This document shows positions 34,858-44,086 of a DNA stretch of 64,000 nt, piece by piece (the stretch's first letter is position 1; each line of letters starts with the position of its first letter). The stretch is from Pseudomonas brassicacearum (GTDB lineage: Bacteria > Pseudomonadota > Gammaproteobacteria > Pseudomonadales > Pseudomonadaceae). The translations under genes and the position numbers were made by a program. Location: the NCBI RefSeq assembly GCF_009601685.2, contig NZ_CP045701.2, forward strand, positions 1,488,001-1,552,000, read 5' to 3'. The notes beneath the pieces were generated by a model. That model was not told the origin of the DNA, did no database searches, and saw nothing but the letters and a program-made list of their open reading frames with translations.

Positions 34858-35008
34858 CTGTGGCGAGGGAGCTTGCTCCCGCTGGCTTTGTAGGAGCTGG
34901 CGAAGCCTGCGATCTTTTGATCTTTCACTTGAAACTCAAGTGTCTGGGGCAAGATCGCAGCCTCGCTTCGCTCGGCAGCTCCTACGGGAGCAAGGCTTGC
35001 CCGCGAAA
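34858..35008. repeat. Composite REP: GTAGGAGCTG doublet nested in CTGTGG-type ends
   Basis: A GTAGGAGCTG-type doublet (34890-34986) sits between GTGGCGAGGGAGCTTGCTCC and GGGAGCAAGGCTTGCCCGCG, which look like the two halves of another REP. This suggests insertion of one REP pair into another, in the gap between pcaG and pcaT. Confidence 0.7.
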
Positions 35009-35095
35009 GCGTCAGTCCAGGCAATGCAATATTGTGGAACGTGGGTGTTACAAAGTGTGTCTAGAGTTGTTCAGTCCCCAACAAGTGAGTAACCC

Positions 35096-36391
35096 ATGAC
35101 CATCCCAATCAGTCACTACACCGGTGAAGAACGCAGCAAGCGTATCTTCGCCATCGTCGGTGCCTCATCCGGCAATCTGGTCGAATGGTTCGACTTCTAC
35201 GTCTATGCGTTCTGCGCGATTTATTTTGCGCCGGCGTTCTTCCCGTCGGACAACCCCACGGTGCAACTGGTCAACACCGCGGGTGTGTTCGCCGCCGGGT
35301 TCCTGATGCGGCCCATCGGCGGCTGGATTTTCGGCCGGGTGGCGGACCGTCACGGGCGCAAGAATTCGATGATGATCTCGGTGCTGATGATGTGCTTCGG
35401 CTCGTTGCTCATCGCCTGCCTGCCCACCTACAAGGACATCGGCGTCTGGGCGCCGCTGTTGCTGTTGCTCGCGCGCTTGTTGCAGGGCCTGTCGGTGGGT
35501 GGCGAATACGGCACCACCGCCACCTACATGAGCGAAGTCGCCTTGAAGGGCCAACGCGGCTTCTTCGCTTCGTTCCAGTACGTGACGCTGATCGGTGGGC
35601 AACTGCTGGCGGTGTCGCTGGTGGTAATACTGCAACAGTTCCTCAACGAAGACGAACTGCGCGCCTACGGCTGGCGGATTCCTTTCGTGGTGGGTGCGGT
35701 GGCGGCGTTGATTTCCCTGCTCCTGCGGCGCTCCCTGAAGGAAACCAGCAGCAAGGAAATGCGCGAGAACAAGGACGCCGGCAGCATCGCGGCGCTGTTT
35801 CGCAATCACAAGGCCGCGTTCATCACCGTGCTGGGCTACACCGCCGGTGGTTCGCTGATTTTCTACACCTTCACCACCTACATGCAGAAATACCTGGTGA
35901 ACACTGCCGGTCTGCACGCCAAGACCGCCAGCTACATCATGACCGGCGCGCTGTTCCTCTATATGTGCATGCAGCCGCTGTTCGGCATGCTGGCGGACAA
36001 GATTGGCCGGCGTAATTCCATGCTCTGGTTCGGTGGCCTGGGGGCGTTGTGCACGGTGCCGATCCTGTTGACCCTCAAAAGCATCAGCAGCCCGTTCCTG
36101 GCGTTTGTCCTGATTACGTTGGCGCTGGCGATCGTCAGTTTCTATACCTCCATCAGCGGCCTGGTGAAAGCGGAAATGTTTCCACCTGAAGTGCGGGCAC
36201 TGGGAGTAGGGTTGGCTTACGCGGTGGCCAATGCGATTTTTGGCGGCTCGGCCGAGTACGTTGCCTTGAGCCTGAAGGCCCAGGGTATGGAGAACACCTT
36301 TTACTGGTATGTCACGGTGATGATGGTGGTGGCGTTCCTGTTCAGCCTGCGCCTGCCCAAGCAGCCGGCGTATTTGCACCACGACCTTTAA
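35096..36391 (+). CDS. pcaT: MFS transporter PcaT (beta-ketoadipate/dicarboxylate)
   Basis: A 431-residue major facilitator of the metabolite:H+ symporter type with 12 helices. Signatures are '[20 protein letters not shown]' in the first helix, '[22 protein letters not shown]' in loop 2-3, and '[26 protein letters not shown]' in helices 4-5. In P. putida PcaT takes up beta-ketoadipate. It is placed between pcaHG and pcaBDC and is separated from both by REP elements, which may form transcript boundaries. Confidence 0.9.
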   Translation: MTIPISHYTGEERSKRIFAIVGASSGNLVEWFDFYVYAFCAIYFAPAFFPSDNPTVQLVNTAGVFAAGFLMRPIGGWIFGRVADRHGRKNSMMISVLMMCFGSLLIACLPTYKDIGVWAPLLLLLARLLQGLSVGGEYGTTATYMSEVALKGQRGFFASFQYVTLIGGQLLAVSLVVILQQFLNEDELRAYGWRIPFVVGAVAALISLLLRRSLKETSSKEMRENKDAGSIAALFRNHKAAFITVLGYTAGGSLIFYTFTTYMQKYLVNTAGLHAKTASYIMTGALFLYMCMQPLFGMLADKIGRRNSMLWFGGLGALCTVPILLTLKSISSPFLAFVLITLALAIVSFYTSISGLVKAEMFPPEVRALGVGLAYAVANAIFGGSAEYVALSLKAQGMENTFYWYVTVMMVVAFLFSLRLPKQPAYLHHDL

Positions 36392-36436
36392 GGCTTGTTT
36401 GATTCATTGTGGCCAGCGATTGCACCGCCGGGCCCT

Positions 36437-36573
36437 GTAGGAGCTGGCGGAGCCTGCGATCTTTTGATCTTTTGATCTTTCGCTTGAGACTCAAGTGGAT
36501 GGGGAAAGATCGCAGCCTCGTTGCACTCGACAGCTCCTACACAGCTCCTACACAGCTCCTACACAGCTTCTGC
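36437..36573. repeat. REP doublet with 11-bp tandem end duplication
   Basis: A GTAGGAGCTG-type doublet (36437-36540) whose right end ACAGCTCCTAC is repeated three times exactly (36530-36562), then once more in degenerate form (36563-36573). GATCTTTT is also duplicated in the left part. Confidence 0.75.
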
Positions 36574-36637
36574 GGGGGTAAAAGCCAGCAGGAGCTATCT
36601 CTGGCCACAAAGGTATCCATTTTCCGAAGGATTGTTT

Positions 36638-38002
36638 ATGAGCGAACGACCGGGCAATCAGCTGTTCGATGCCTACTTCACGGCCCGCGACATGCGCGAG
36701 GTGTTCTGCGATGCTGGGCGGGTCCAGGCCATGCTGGATGTCGAGGCCGCGCTGGCCCGGGCCGAGGCGCGGGTAGGGGTGATCCCCCAGGACGTGGTGG
36801 CGTCGATCGAGAACGCTTGCCGCGCCCAGCTGTACGATTTTTCCGCGTTGAGCGAAGCGATTGCCAGTGCCGGTAATTCGGCGATCCCGTTGGTCAAGGC
36901 ACTGGGCAAGCGCATCGCCACCGAGCGCGCCGAGGCTGAGCGCTATGTGCACCTGGGGGCAACCAGCCAGGACGTGATGGACAGCGGGCTGGTGCTGCAA
37001 CTGCGCCAGGCATTGGGCTTGATCGAGGCGGAGCTGGCGCAACTGGCCGGCACCCTGGCCCGACAAGCCGAACGCTACGCAGCCACGCCTTTGGCCGGAC
37101 GCACCTGGCTGCAGCACGCCACGCCGGTGACCCTGGGCATGAAAATCGCCGGTTGGCTTGGGGCGATCACCCGCAGTCGCCAACGCTTGCGAGAACTCAA
37201 GCCCCGCTTGCTGGTGCTGCAATTCGGCGGTGCCTCCGGGACGCTCGCCGCCTTGGGCGATCAGGCGCTGCCGGTCGCCGAAGCCCTGGCCGCCGAGCTG
37301 CAACTGAACCTGCCGGAACAGCCGTGGCACACCCAGCGCGATCGCTTGGTGGAGTTCGGTGCGGTGCTGGGTTTGATCGCCGGCAGCCTCGGCAAGCTGG
37401 GCCGCGACATCAGCCTGTTGATGCAGACCGAGGCCGGCGAAGCGTTCGAGCCGTCGGCGCCGGGCAAGGGCGGTTCGTCGACCATGCCGCACAAGCGCAA
37501 CCCGGTGGGCGCGGCGGTGCTGATCGGCGCGGCGACGCGAGTGCCTGGCTTGTTGTCGACGCTGTTCAGCGCCATGCCCCAGGAACATGAGCGCAGCCTG
37601 GGCCTGTGGCACGCCGAATGGGAGACCCTGCCGGAGATCTGCTGCCTGGTATCGGGTGCCTTGCAACAGGCGCGGCTGCTGGCCGAAGGCCTGGAAGTGG
37701 ACGCGGCGCGCATGGCCCGCAACCTGGAACTGACCCAGGGGCTGGTGCTGGCCGAAGCGGTGAGCATCGTCCTGGCCCAGCGTGTCGGGCGCGACACGGC
37801 GCACCATCTGCTGGAGCAATGCTGCAAGCGCGCGGTGGCCGAGCAACGGCATTTGCGGGATGTGTTGGGGGACGAACCCCAAGTCACCGCGCAGCTATCC
37901 GCGACCGAGCTTGATCATCTGCTCGACCCGGCGCACTACCTCGGACAAGCCCAGACCTGGGTCGCCCGGGCCGTGGCCGAACACCTTGCCTTGAACGCCT
38001 GA
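36638..38002 (+). CDS. pcaB: 3-carboxy-cis,cis-muconate cycloisomerase
   Basis: A 454-residue member of the fumarase/aspartase superfamily that lactonises 3-carboxymuconate to 4-carboxymuconolactone. The start at 36638 (MSERPGNQLFDAYFTARDMREVF) follows a ribosome site and fits the family; the upstream open frame is REP sequence. The superfamily signature is 'GKGGSSTMPHKRNPVGAA' near residue 290, and 'HLGATSQDVMDSGL' near 105 is the conserved first substrate-binding region. Followed by pcaD after 12 bp and pcaC, forming pcaBDC. Confidence 0.96.
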   Translation: MSERPGNQLFDAYFTARDMREVFCDAGRVQAMLDVEAALARAEARVGVIPQDVVASIENACRAQLYDFSALSEAIASAGNSAIPLVKALGKRIATERAEAERYVHLGATSQDVMDSGLVLQLRQALGLIEAELAQLAGTLARQAERYAATPLAGRTWLQHATPVTLGMKIAGWLGAITRSRQRLRELKPRLLVLQFGGASGTLAALGDQALPVAEALAAELQLNLPEQPWHTQRDRLVEFGAVLGLIAGSLGKLGRDISLLMQTEAGEAFEPSAPGKGGSSTMPHKRNPVGAAVLIGAATRVPGLLSTLFSAMPQEHERSLGLWHAEWETLPEICCLVSGALQQARLLAEGLEVDAARMARNLELTQGLVLAEAVSIVLAQRVGRDTAHHLLEQCCKRAVAEQRHLRDVLGDEPQVTAQLSATELDHLLDPAHYLGQAQTWVARAVAEHLALNA

Positions 38003-38014
38003 AAGGAGATTGTT

Positions 38015-38815
38015 GTGGGATTCGTCAAACTCGCCGAAGGCGATCTGAACTATCGTTTTGATGGGCCGCAAGACGCCCCGGTGTTGGTGCTCTCCAATTC
38101 CCTGGGCACCGACCTGCACATGTGGGACGCACAGGTCGCGGCCTTCAGCGAACACTTTCGCGTGTTGCGCTTCGACACGCGCGGCCATGGCCAGTCGCTG
38201 GTCACCGAAGGGCCGTACAGCATCGAACAACTGGGCCGCGATGTATTGTCGATGCTGGATCAGTTGAACCTGGACAAGGTGCATTTCTGTGGCTTGTCCA
38301 TGGGCGGGTTGATCGGCCAGTGGCTGGGGATCAATGCCGGCGAGCGCCTGCACAAACTGGTGGTGTGCAACACCGCCGCCAAGATCGGCGACCCGTCGGT
38401 GTGGAACCCGCGCATCGAAACCGTGCTGCGTGACGGCAAGGCGGCGATGGTGGCGTTGCGTGATGCCTCGATTGCCCGTTGGTTTACCCCCGACTTTGCC
38501 GAGGCCCAGCCTGCGACGGCAAAAAAAATCACCGACATGCTCGCCGCCACGTCGCCTCAGGGTTATGCCGCCAACTGTGCGGCGGTGCGTGATGCCGATT
38601 TCCGCGAGCAATTGTCGTCGATTCGCGTACCGCTGCTGGTGATCGCCGGCACCGAGGATGCTGTGACGCCGCCGTCCGGTGGGCACTTTATCCAAGAGCG
38701 GGTCGCTGGGGCCGAGTACGCCGATTTCTACGCCGCGCACCTGTCCAACGTCCAGGCCGGCGCCGCGTTCAGCGCGCGGGTACTGGATTTCCTGCTTGAT
38801 TCTGGCCGTGCCTGA
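38015..38815 (+). CDS. pcaD: 3-oxoadipate enol-lactonase
   Basis: A 266-residue alpha/beta hydrolase that opens the enol-lactone to 3-oxoadipate. It starts with GTG at 38015 behind a strong AAGGAG site (38003-38008). The nucleophile elbow is 'FCGLSMGGLIGQ' (Ser94). The acid and histidine residues lie in the C-terminal 'IAGTEDAVTPP' and 'YAAHLSNVQ' segments. The oxyanion-hole region 'LSNSLGTDLHMWD' near residue 28 is typical of PcaD. Operon with pcaB (12 bp) and pcaC (10 bp). Confidence 0.95.
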   Translation: MGFVKLAEGDLNYRFDGPQDAPVLVLSNSLGTDLHMWDAQVAAFSEHFRVLRFDTRGHGQSLVTEGPYSIEQLGRDVLSMLDQLNLDKVHFCGLSMGGLIGQWLGINAGERLHKLVVCNTAAKIGDPSVWNPRIETVLRDGKAAMVALRDASIARWFTPDFAEAQPATAKKITDMLAATSPQGYAANCAAVRDADFREQLSSIRVPLLVIAGTEDAVTPPSGGHFIQERVAGAEYADFYAAHLSNVQAGAAFSARVLDFLLDSGRA

Positions 38816-38825
38816 GGAGTTTTTT

Positions 38826-39218
38826 GTGGACGAGAAACAACGTTACGACGAAGGCATGCAAGTACGCCGCGCGGTGCTGGGCGATGCCCATGTTGACCGC
38901 AGCCTCAATGCCCTGACCGAGTTCAACAGCGAGTTCCAGGAGATGATCACCCGCCACGCCTGGGGCGACATCTGGACCCGCCCGGGCCTGCCGCGTCATA
39001 CCCGCAGCCTGATCACCCTCGCCATGCTGATCGGTATGAACCGCAACGAAGAACTCAAACTGCACCTGCGCGCCGCCGCCAACAACGGCGTGAGCCGCAG
39101 CGAGATCAAGGAAGTGATCATGCAGAGCGCCATCTACTGCGGCATCCCGGCGGCCAACGCCACCTTCCACCTGGCCGAGTCGGTATGGGATGAGCTGGGT
39201 GTCGAATCGCGGGCTTAA
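38826..39218 (+). CDS. pcaC: 4-carboxymuconolactone decarboxylase
   Basis: A 130-residue decarboxylase giving 3-oxoadipate enol-lactone, the substrate of PcaD. It starts with GTG at 38826 after a TGAGGAG site overlapping the pcaD end (protein VDEKQRYDEGMQVRRAVLGD...). The family core 'TRPGLPRHTRSLITLAMLIGMNRNEELKLHLRAAANNGVSRSEIKEVIMQSAIYCGIPAANAT' is complete. Last gene of pcaBDC; a REP pair follows. Confidence 0.95.
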   Translation: MDEKQRYDEGMQVRRAVLGDAHVDRSLNALTEFNSEFQEMITRHAWGDIWTRPGLPRHTRSLITLAMLIGMNRNEELKLHLRAAANNGVSRSEIKEVIMQSAIYCGIPAANATFHLAESVWDELGVESRA

Positions 39219-39250
39219 GAACCACCGCTAATCCCCTACGGGAATCAATA

Positions 39251-39342
39251 CTGTGGGAGCAAAGCTTGCTCGCGATGCAATGCCACACTCACCAGAAATG
39301 CCACTGACCCACCGCCATCGCGAGCAAGCTTTGCTCCCACAC
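39251..39342. repeat. REP doublet (REPIN)
   Basis: Inverted CTGTGGGAGCAAAGCTTGCT and AGCAAGCTTTGCTCCCACAC ends with a 40-bp unique centre, between pcaC and the convergent porin gene. A single related REP follows at about 39369-39398. Confidence 0.8.
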
Positions 39343-39421
39343 TGGATCTTCAGTGAGCACAGATTCCCTGTGGGGAGCCTGCTCGCGATGACGGTGGTAC
39401 AGCCTCCCTCCATGTTGATTT

Positions 39422-40675
39422 TTACAGCAGGCTGATCGGATAGCTGACGATCAACCGGTTCTCATCGAACTCATTGGTGCTGTAATCCCGACGCATCGTC
39501 GAGTTGCGCCATTTCACATTGAGGCTCTTCAGCGCACCGCTCTGCACGGTATAGGCCAACTCACTTTCGCGGCCCCATTCCTTGCCGTCATCAACCGTAG
39601 CGGTGTGCACGTTGTCGCCGCTGATGTAGCGGTTCATCAACGTCAGGCCCGGCACGCCGACGGCGGCGAAGTTGAAGTCGTGGCGCACTTGCCAGGATTT
39701 TTCCTGGGCGTTGTCGTAGCTGGAGTTGTAGCTGTCGTTGGCCAGGGTGCCGCCGCTGGTGCCGTTGACGCGCATCCAGGCGTCGTCGCCGCTGAGTTTT
39801 TGCAGGCCGACGTAGAAGGTGTTGCCGCCGTATTTGGCCGAGAGCATGGCGAACGCGGTTTTGTTGTCCAGGTCGCCGGCCAGGGCGCTGCCGTCTTCCT
39901 TGCCGATGAAGTAGCCGAGGTTGGCACCCAGGGTCCAGTCACCGATGGGCTGGCTGTGGGTCAGGTTGAAATATTTTTGCTGGTAGATGTCGGACAGTTC
40001 CGAGTACCAGACGCCGACCTGGGTGCGTTTGTCGTTGAAGGCATATTCGCCGCCGCCGAAGTTGAAACGGTCGGAGGTGAACGCGCCGCGGCCGTTCATC
40101 GACATGTCTTCCATGCTCGCGTCGTTGCGCGGGCTGTTGGCGCGGAACTGGCCGCCGTAGAGGCTCAGGCCGTTGATTTCAGTGGAGGTCACCTGGCCGC
40201 CACGGAAGGTCTGCGGCAGGGAACGGCCATCGTCGGAACGCAGGATCGGCAGCACCGGCATCCATTCACCGACCTTCAGTTCGGTTTTCGATACCTTGGC
40301 CTTGAGGGCCACGCCCAGGCGGCCGAAGTCGTCGGCGGGGCGACCGTCGTCATGAACCGGCAACAAGGCAGTGTTCGCAGTGCCACGGCCGCCGTCGAGC
40401 TTGACCGAGTACATCCCCAGCACGTCCATGCCGAAACCGACCGTGCCTTGGGTGAAACCGGACTTGGCGTCGAGAATGAAGCTCTGGGTCCATTCCTCGG
40501 CTTTGCCCTGGGCGTTGTTCGGGTTGGTGAAGTTGCGGTTGATGTAGAAGTTGCGCAGGTTGAGATTGACCTTGGCGTCCTCGACAAACCCCGATTCCGC
40601 GGCCAGGACGGGCAGGGCGGTGCTGGTCAGGGCGACGGCGATGAGGCTGGGGAGAAGGTGCTGTGTGGGCTTCAT
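39422..40675 (-). CDS. OprD-family outer-membrane porin
   Basis: A 417-residue 18-strand beta-barrel porin of the OprD/Occ type. The signal peptide (MKPTQHLLPSLIAVALTSTALPVLA, cleaved before AESGF) is followed by the family start 'SGFVEDAKVNLNLRNFYINR'. 'LKVGEWMPVLPILRSDDGRSLPQTFRGGQVTS' is the conserved constriction-loop region, and the protein ends in 'RLIVSYPISLL'. OprD porins admit small carboxylates. The neighbouring pca genes and a 14/15 PcaR operator match 213 bp upstream suggest an aromatic acid substrate. Confidence 0.9.
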   Translation of the reverse strand: MKPTQHLLPSLIAVALTSTALPVLAAESGFVEDAKVNLNLRNFYINRNFTNPNNAQGKAEEWTQSFILDAKSGFTQGTVGFGMDVLGMYSVKLDGGRGTANTALLPVHDDGRPADDFGRLGVALKAKVSKTELKVGEWMPVLPILRSDDGRSLPQTFRGGQVTSTEINGLSLYGGQFRANSPRNDASMEDMSMNGRGAFTSDRFNFGGGEYAFNDKRTQVGVWYSELSDIYQQKYFNLTHSQPIGDWTLGANLGYFIGKEDGSALAGDLDNKTAFAMLSAKYGGNTFYVGLQKLSGDDAWMRVNGTSGGTLANDSYNSSYDNAQEKSWQVRHDFNFAAVGVPGLTLMNRYISGDNVHTATVDDGKEWGRESELAYTVQSGALKSLNVKWRNSTMRRDYSTNEFDENRLIVSYPISLL

Positions 40676-40887
40676 GGGCGTTGTCTCTATTTTTTGTGGA
40701 CGAAGCGAGTTGTTGCCGCATTTTTGAGGTGCAGGCGGTAAGGGTGGACCTGGGTCGTCAGGGCGATTGGGGATCAGCCGGGTGAGGCGGGGCGTCGGGG
40801 CATGGCGTCGAACCTGTTGTTATTGGTTTTGTGCGAGCGATGGTGAAGGGCTGCACGGGATCGGTTCAATTGGCGTTTGCGGGTTTT

Positions 40888-40902
40888 GGGCGATTATCGA
40901 AC
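40888..40902 (-). promoter_or_regulatory. PcaR operator before the OprD-family porin
   Basis: Read on the minus strand, 40902 to 40888 is GTTCGATAATCGCCC, matching 14 of 15 bases of the remembered PcaR operator, 213 bp before the porin start. It would place the porin in the PcaR regulon. Confidence 0.65.
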
Positions 40903-40934
40903 GGCAAAACGATCGATTGGATGGACGCATTCCA

Positions 40935-40960
40935 CTGTGGGAGCTTGCTCGCGATGGCGG
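40935..40960. repeat. Single REP
   Basis: CTGTGGGAGCTTGCTCGCGA followed by TGGCGG, one REP copy directly outside the left tip of the large inverted repeat. Confidence 0.7.
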
Positions 40961-40978
40961 CCTGTCAGCCTTGGCTGA

Positions 40979-41815
40979 GTACATATCCATTGCTGCGGTA
41001 ACGGCTACTTAGGGTTCCGCTCTTACAGCGGCTCACTTTTGAGAAGCGCAAAAGTAAGCAAAACGCTATATGCCCCACCCCTTGGTGCCTCGCCTAGGCT
41101 CGGCATGCCCTCACTCCGGCATTGCTCCGTGGGCCCGCCGCGAAGGGCCATCCATGGCCCAGCGCGGCTATCCCGGCATCCATGCCGGGATGCCCACTCC
41201 ACAATACCTGCGTTCGGCCATCGTGGTTAACGGGGCGCCTGAGATCAACGTCCACCACGAGGCGGCCTAGTAGCCGACCTGGTTCTTGATGGGGACCGCG
41301 TTCCTCCTGTGGGAGCGGGCTTGCTCGCGAAGAGGCCGGCAAATTCAACATCTCCACCGACTGTGACACCGCCTTCGCGAGCAAGCTCGCTCCCACACTT
41401 GGATTGAAGTACAGCCGCCAAAGCTAGGTCGGCTGTCAGGCCGCCTCGCGAGCAAGCTTTGCTCCCACAGATCTGACAGGTGTACGACCAGGAGAGCCAG
41501 GTCGGCTACTAGGCCGCCTCGTGGTGGACGTTGATCTCAGGCGCCCCGTTAACCACGCTGGCCGAACGCAGGCATTGTGGAGTGGGCATCCCGGCATGGA
41601 TGCCGGGATAGCCGCGCTGGGCCATGGATGGCCCTTCGCGGCGGGCCCACGGAGCAATGCCTTCGTTCGGGCATGCCGAGCCTAGGCGAGGCACCGAGTG
41701 GTGGGGCAGGAGCGTTTTGCTTACTTTTGACTGGGCCGGCTTCCGGGCTCTTCAAAAGTGAGCCGCCGTAAGGGCGGAACCCTAAGCAGCCGTTACCGCA
41801 GCAATGGATATGTAC
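40979..41815. repeat. Large inverted repeat (about 300-bp arms)
   Basis: The left arm 40979-41282 is repeated in reverse complement at 41497-41815. The tips are GTACATATCCATTGCTGCGG, and the inner boundary is ACTAGGCCGCC-type sequence. Each arm contains its own palindrome ATCCCGGCATCCATGCCGGG. The right arm has an extra segment of about 20 bp near 41731-41752. The 214-bp loop holds REP sequences only (41307-41398 and about 41444-41471). The arms contain no gene I can support; the frames found in them are mirror images of each other. This is a recurrent element type in fluorescent pseudomonads by my memory, of unknown function. Confidence 0.8.
41307..41398. repeat. REP doublet inside the inverted-repeat loop
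   Basis: CTGTGGGAGCGGGCTTGCTC and GAGCAAGCTCGCTCCCACAC ends with a short unique centre. A further single REP follows at about 41444-41471. Confidence 0.75.
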
Positions 41816-41848
41816 CCGATCAACAAAATCTTGGCCAGCCGTAAGGCC

Positions 41849-41877
41849 GCCATCGTGGGCAAGCCTTGCTCCCACAG
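41849..41877. repeat. Single REP
   Basis: GCCATCGTGGGCAAGCCTTG then CTCCCACAG, one REP copy 34 bp outside the right tip of the large inverted repeat. Confidence 0.65.
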
Positions 41878-42066
41878 GATTTGTGGCCGGTCTGACAGAC
41901 GCGGCGATTTTTCCGACGAGGTTTTAAGGTTGCTGCTCGGAAGCGGTATCTCTAGCTTGTACGTGTCGCTGCCAATCCAGCGACCGGGACTGCAAGCCCG
42001 CCAAATTCGTTAGGCGCCAGCGCCCGGACCCACGTCTCGGGCTCCAATTGATGCAGGAGCGCCGTT

Positions 42067-42417
42067 ATGAAAAAACATCATCCTTCTTCGCCATCAGAGA
42101 GCACCTTCCCCTACAACGACCCCGATCCGGAAAAGCTCCAAGAGGCCGCAGACCGAGCACTCGATTACCATCTGGGCACCCACCCTGATCCCAAACCCAA
42201 AACCTCAACTCAAGTGTTCACCGTCATCGATACCCTCGACACCGAATGCCTGCTAGCAAATCTCAGCGAAACCCTGGCCTCAGCCAGTGCCATGGTCAAC
42301 GACCTGGCGTTCGATCTGGAAGGCTCGCGGCGGCATGTCGCGCTCGGTGTGGCGCAGATGATTGACTTGAGTGAGCTGTTGGCCAATCGAGCGCTGGATA
42401 TCGTCGACCCGCGTTAA
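42067..42417 (+). CDS. DUF6124-type protein, 116 aa
   Basis: A 116-residue soluble protein of a family common in Pseudomonas. The N-terminal pattern 'DPDPEKLQEAADRALDYHL' and the C-terminal helices 'ECLLANLSETLASASAMVNDLAFDLEGSRRHVALGVAQMIDLSELLANRALDIV' match what I recall as DUF6124. Function unknown. A good GGAG site precedes the ATG. The gene stands alone between the large inverted repeat and the efflux operon. Confidence 0.75.
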   Translation: MKKHHPSSPSESTFPYNDPDPEKLQEAADRALDYHLGTHPDPKPKTSTQVFTVIDTLDTECLLANLSETLASASAMVNDLAFDLEGSRRHVALGVAQMIDLSELLANRALDIVDPR

Positions 42418-42466
42418 CCAAGTTTGGCGAGGGGATTTAGCGAAACGTCGTATCGCCCCGCTGGGC

Positions 42467-42552
42467 TGTGGGAGTAAAGCTTGCTCGCGAAACAGGCGCC
42501 TCGGTTCCTGAAAGACCGCATCGCCTCCATCGCGGGCAAGCCTTGCTCCCAC
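42467..42552. repeat. REP doublet (REPIN)
   Basis: CTGTGGGAGTAAAGCTTGCTC and GGGCAAGCCTTGCTCCCACA ends in inverted orientation, behind the DUF6124 gene. Confidence 0.7.
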
Positions 42553-42579
42553 ATAGGCTGGCATTAAAGCGCGCACAAA

Positions 42580-42606
42580 CAAAAAGCCCACCTTTCGGTG
42601 GGCTTC
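42580..42606 (-). terminator. Terminator of the efflux operon
   Basis: AGCCCACC-TTTC-GGTGGGCT stem-loop followed on the minus strand by a run of T (A-tract at 42581-42585), 23 bp behind the outer-membrane factor gene. Confidence 0.85.
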
Positions 42607-42628
42607 ATGTTCAGCGTTCAAACATCAA

Positions 42629-44086
42629 TCAGAACAGCTTCATCTTCGGCGCTTCTTCTTTCACCGGTTCGTTCTTGCCCGTCTCGGCATTCCAACCACC
42701 GCCCAGTGCCTTGTACAAATTGACCTCACTGGTCAGTTGCGCAAGACGGTCAGTGATCAGCGATTGTTGCGCGCTGAACAACTGGCGTTGGGCATCGAGG
42801 AAGGTCAGGTTGCTGTCGACGCCGATGCGGTAGCGACGCTCGGCCAGGCGGTAGTAGTCCTGGTTGGCGGTGACGAAGTCGGTCTGGGCCTGCAACTGTT
42901 CGTTGTAGGTCTGGCGCGCGGCCAGGCCGTCGGAGACTTCCTGGAACGCTGTCTGAATCGACTTCTCATACTGCGCGACGTTGATGTCTTTCTGGATCTT
43001 GGCGTAGTCCAGGCTCGCACGCAGGCTGCCGGCGTTGAAGATCGGCAGGTTGATTTGCGGCGCGAAGGTCCAGGTGCCCGAGCCGCCCTTGAACAGGCCG
43101 GACAGGTCCGGGCTCAAGGTGCCGGCGTTGGCCGTCAGGCTGATGCTCGGGAAGAACGCGGCCCGTGCGGCGCCGATGTTGGCGTTGGCGGCCAGCAGGT
43201 TGCGTTCGGCCTGGAGGATGTCCGGACGACGTTGCAGCAGGTCCGACGGCAGCCCGGCCGGCACTTCGCTGAGCAGGTCATCGCTCAGCGGTTGCGAGTT
43301 CAGGTTGGCCGGCAGCCCGGTGCCCAGCAGCAGGGTCAGGCTGTTTTCGTCCTGGGCGACCTGGCGGGTGTAGCGCGCCAGTTGCACACGGGCGTTTTCC
43401 ACGGCGGTGCGCGCCTGGCTCAGGTCCAGGGCCGAGGCCACGCCGACTTCGGCACTGCGCGAGGTCAGCTTCAAGCTTTGCTCGTAGGTTCCAAGGGTTT
43501 CCTGGGTCAGCTTGAGCAGTTCCTTGTCGGCCTGCCAGGTCAGATAGGCATTGGCGACGTTGGCTACCAGGCTGATCTGCGTACTGCGACGGGCTTCTTC
43601 GGTGGCGAAGTAGCTTTGCAGCGCTTGCTCGCTCAGGCTGCGAACCCGACCGAACAGGTCCAGTTCATAGGCGCTGATGCCCAAGGTCGCCGAGTACGAA
43701 CTGCTGATGGCCGCTTCACCGGTTTGCGAAGCCCGTGCCGGTACCCGCTGACGGCTGCCGGAGCCGGTGGCCGAGACCGCCGGGAACAGGTCAGCGCGCT
43801 GGATGCGGTATTGCGCGGCGTAGGCATCGATGTTCAGCGCCGCGACGCGCAGGTCGCGGTTGTTTTCCAAGGCGACCTGGATCAGCTGTTGCAACGCCGG
43901 GTCATGGAAAAACTGTTTCCAGCCTTGCTCGGCGGCGGCCTGGCCAGGCGCATTGGCCGACTCGTAGGCCGGGCCTTGCGGGTATTGCGCCGCGACCGGT
44001 GCGTCGGGCCGCTGATAGTCGGGGATCAGCGAGCAGCCGCTGAGCACGACGGCGGCGATGGTCAGGGAGAGTAGCGACTTGCTCAT
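42629..44086 (-). CDS. emhC: RND efflux outer-membrane factor (OprM/TtgC/EmhC)
   Basis: A 485-residue lipoprotein of the outer-membrane efflux protein family, forming a trimeric channel through the outer membrane. The lipobox LSGC ends at Cys18. Two repeated OEP domains follow, with landmarks such as '[33 protein letters not shown]', '[37 protein letters not shown]' and '[16 protein letters not shown]'. It ends the emhABC-type operon, and its start overlaps emhB by 4 bp. A terminator lies behind it. Confidence 0.93.
   Translation of the reverse strand: MSKSLLSLTIAAVVLSGCSLIPDYQRPDAPVAAQYPQGPAYESANAPGQAAAEQGWKQFFHDPALQQLIQVALENNRDLRVAALNIDAYAAQYRIQRADLFPAVSATGSGSRQRVPARASQTGEAAISSSYSATLGISAYELDLFGRVRSLSEQALQSYFATEEARRSTQISLVANVANAYLTWQADKELLKLTQETLGTYEQSLKLTSRSAEVGVASALDLSQARTAVENARVQLARYTRQVAQDENSLTLLLGTGLPANLNSQPLSDDLLSEVPAGLPSDLLQRRPDILQAERNLLAANANIGAARAAFFPSISLTANAGTLSPDLSGLFKGGSGTWTFAPQINLPIFNAGSLRASLDYAKIQKDINVAQYEKSIQTAFQEVSDGLAARQTYNEQLQAQTDFVTANQDYYRLAERRYRIGVDSNLTFLDAQRQLFSAQQSLITDRLAQLTSEVNLYKALGGGWNAETGKNEPVKEEAPKMKLF

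Noticed and set aside
34858..35008. Insertion sequence between pcaG and pcaT
   Set aside because: No transposase; the sequence is explained by nested REP elements.
36548..37882. Minus-strand frame of 444 codons across pcaB
   Set aside because: Antisense shadow of pcaB; no recognisable protein.
41070..41694. Similar 60-70 codon frames in both arms of the large inverted repeat (for example 41070-41270 and 41509-41694)
   Set aside because: They are the same repeat sequence read from each arm, without ribosome sites or family similarity.
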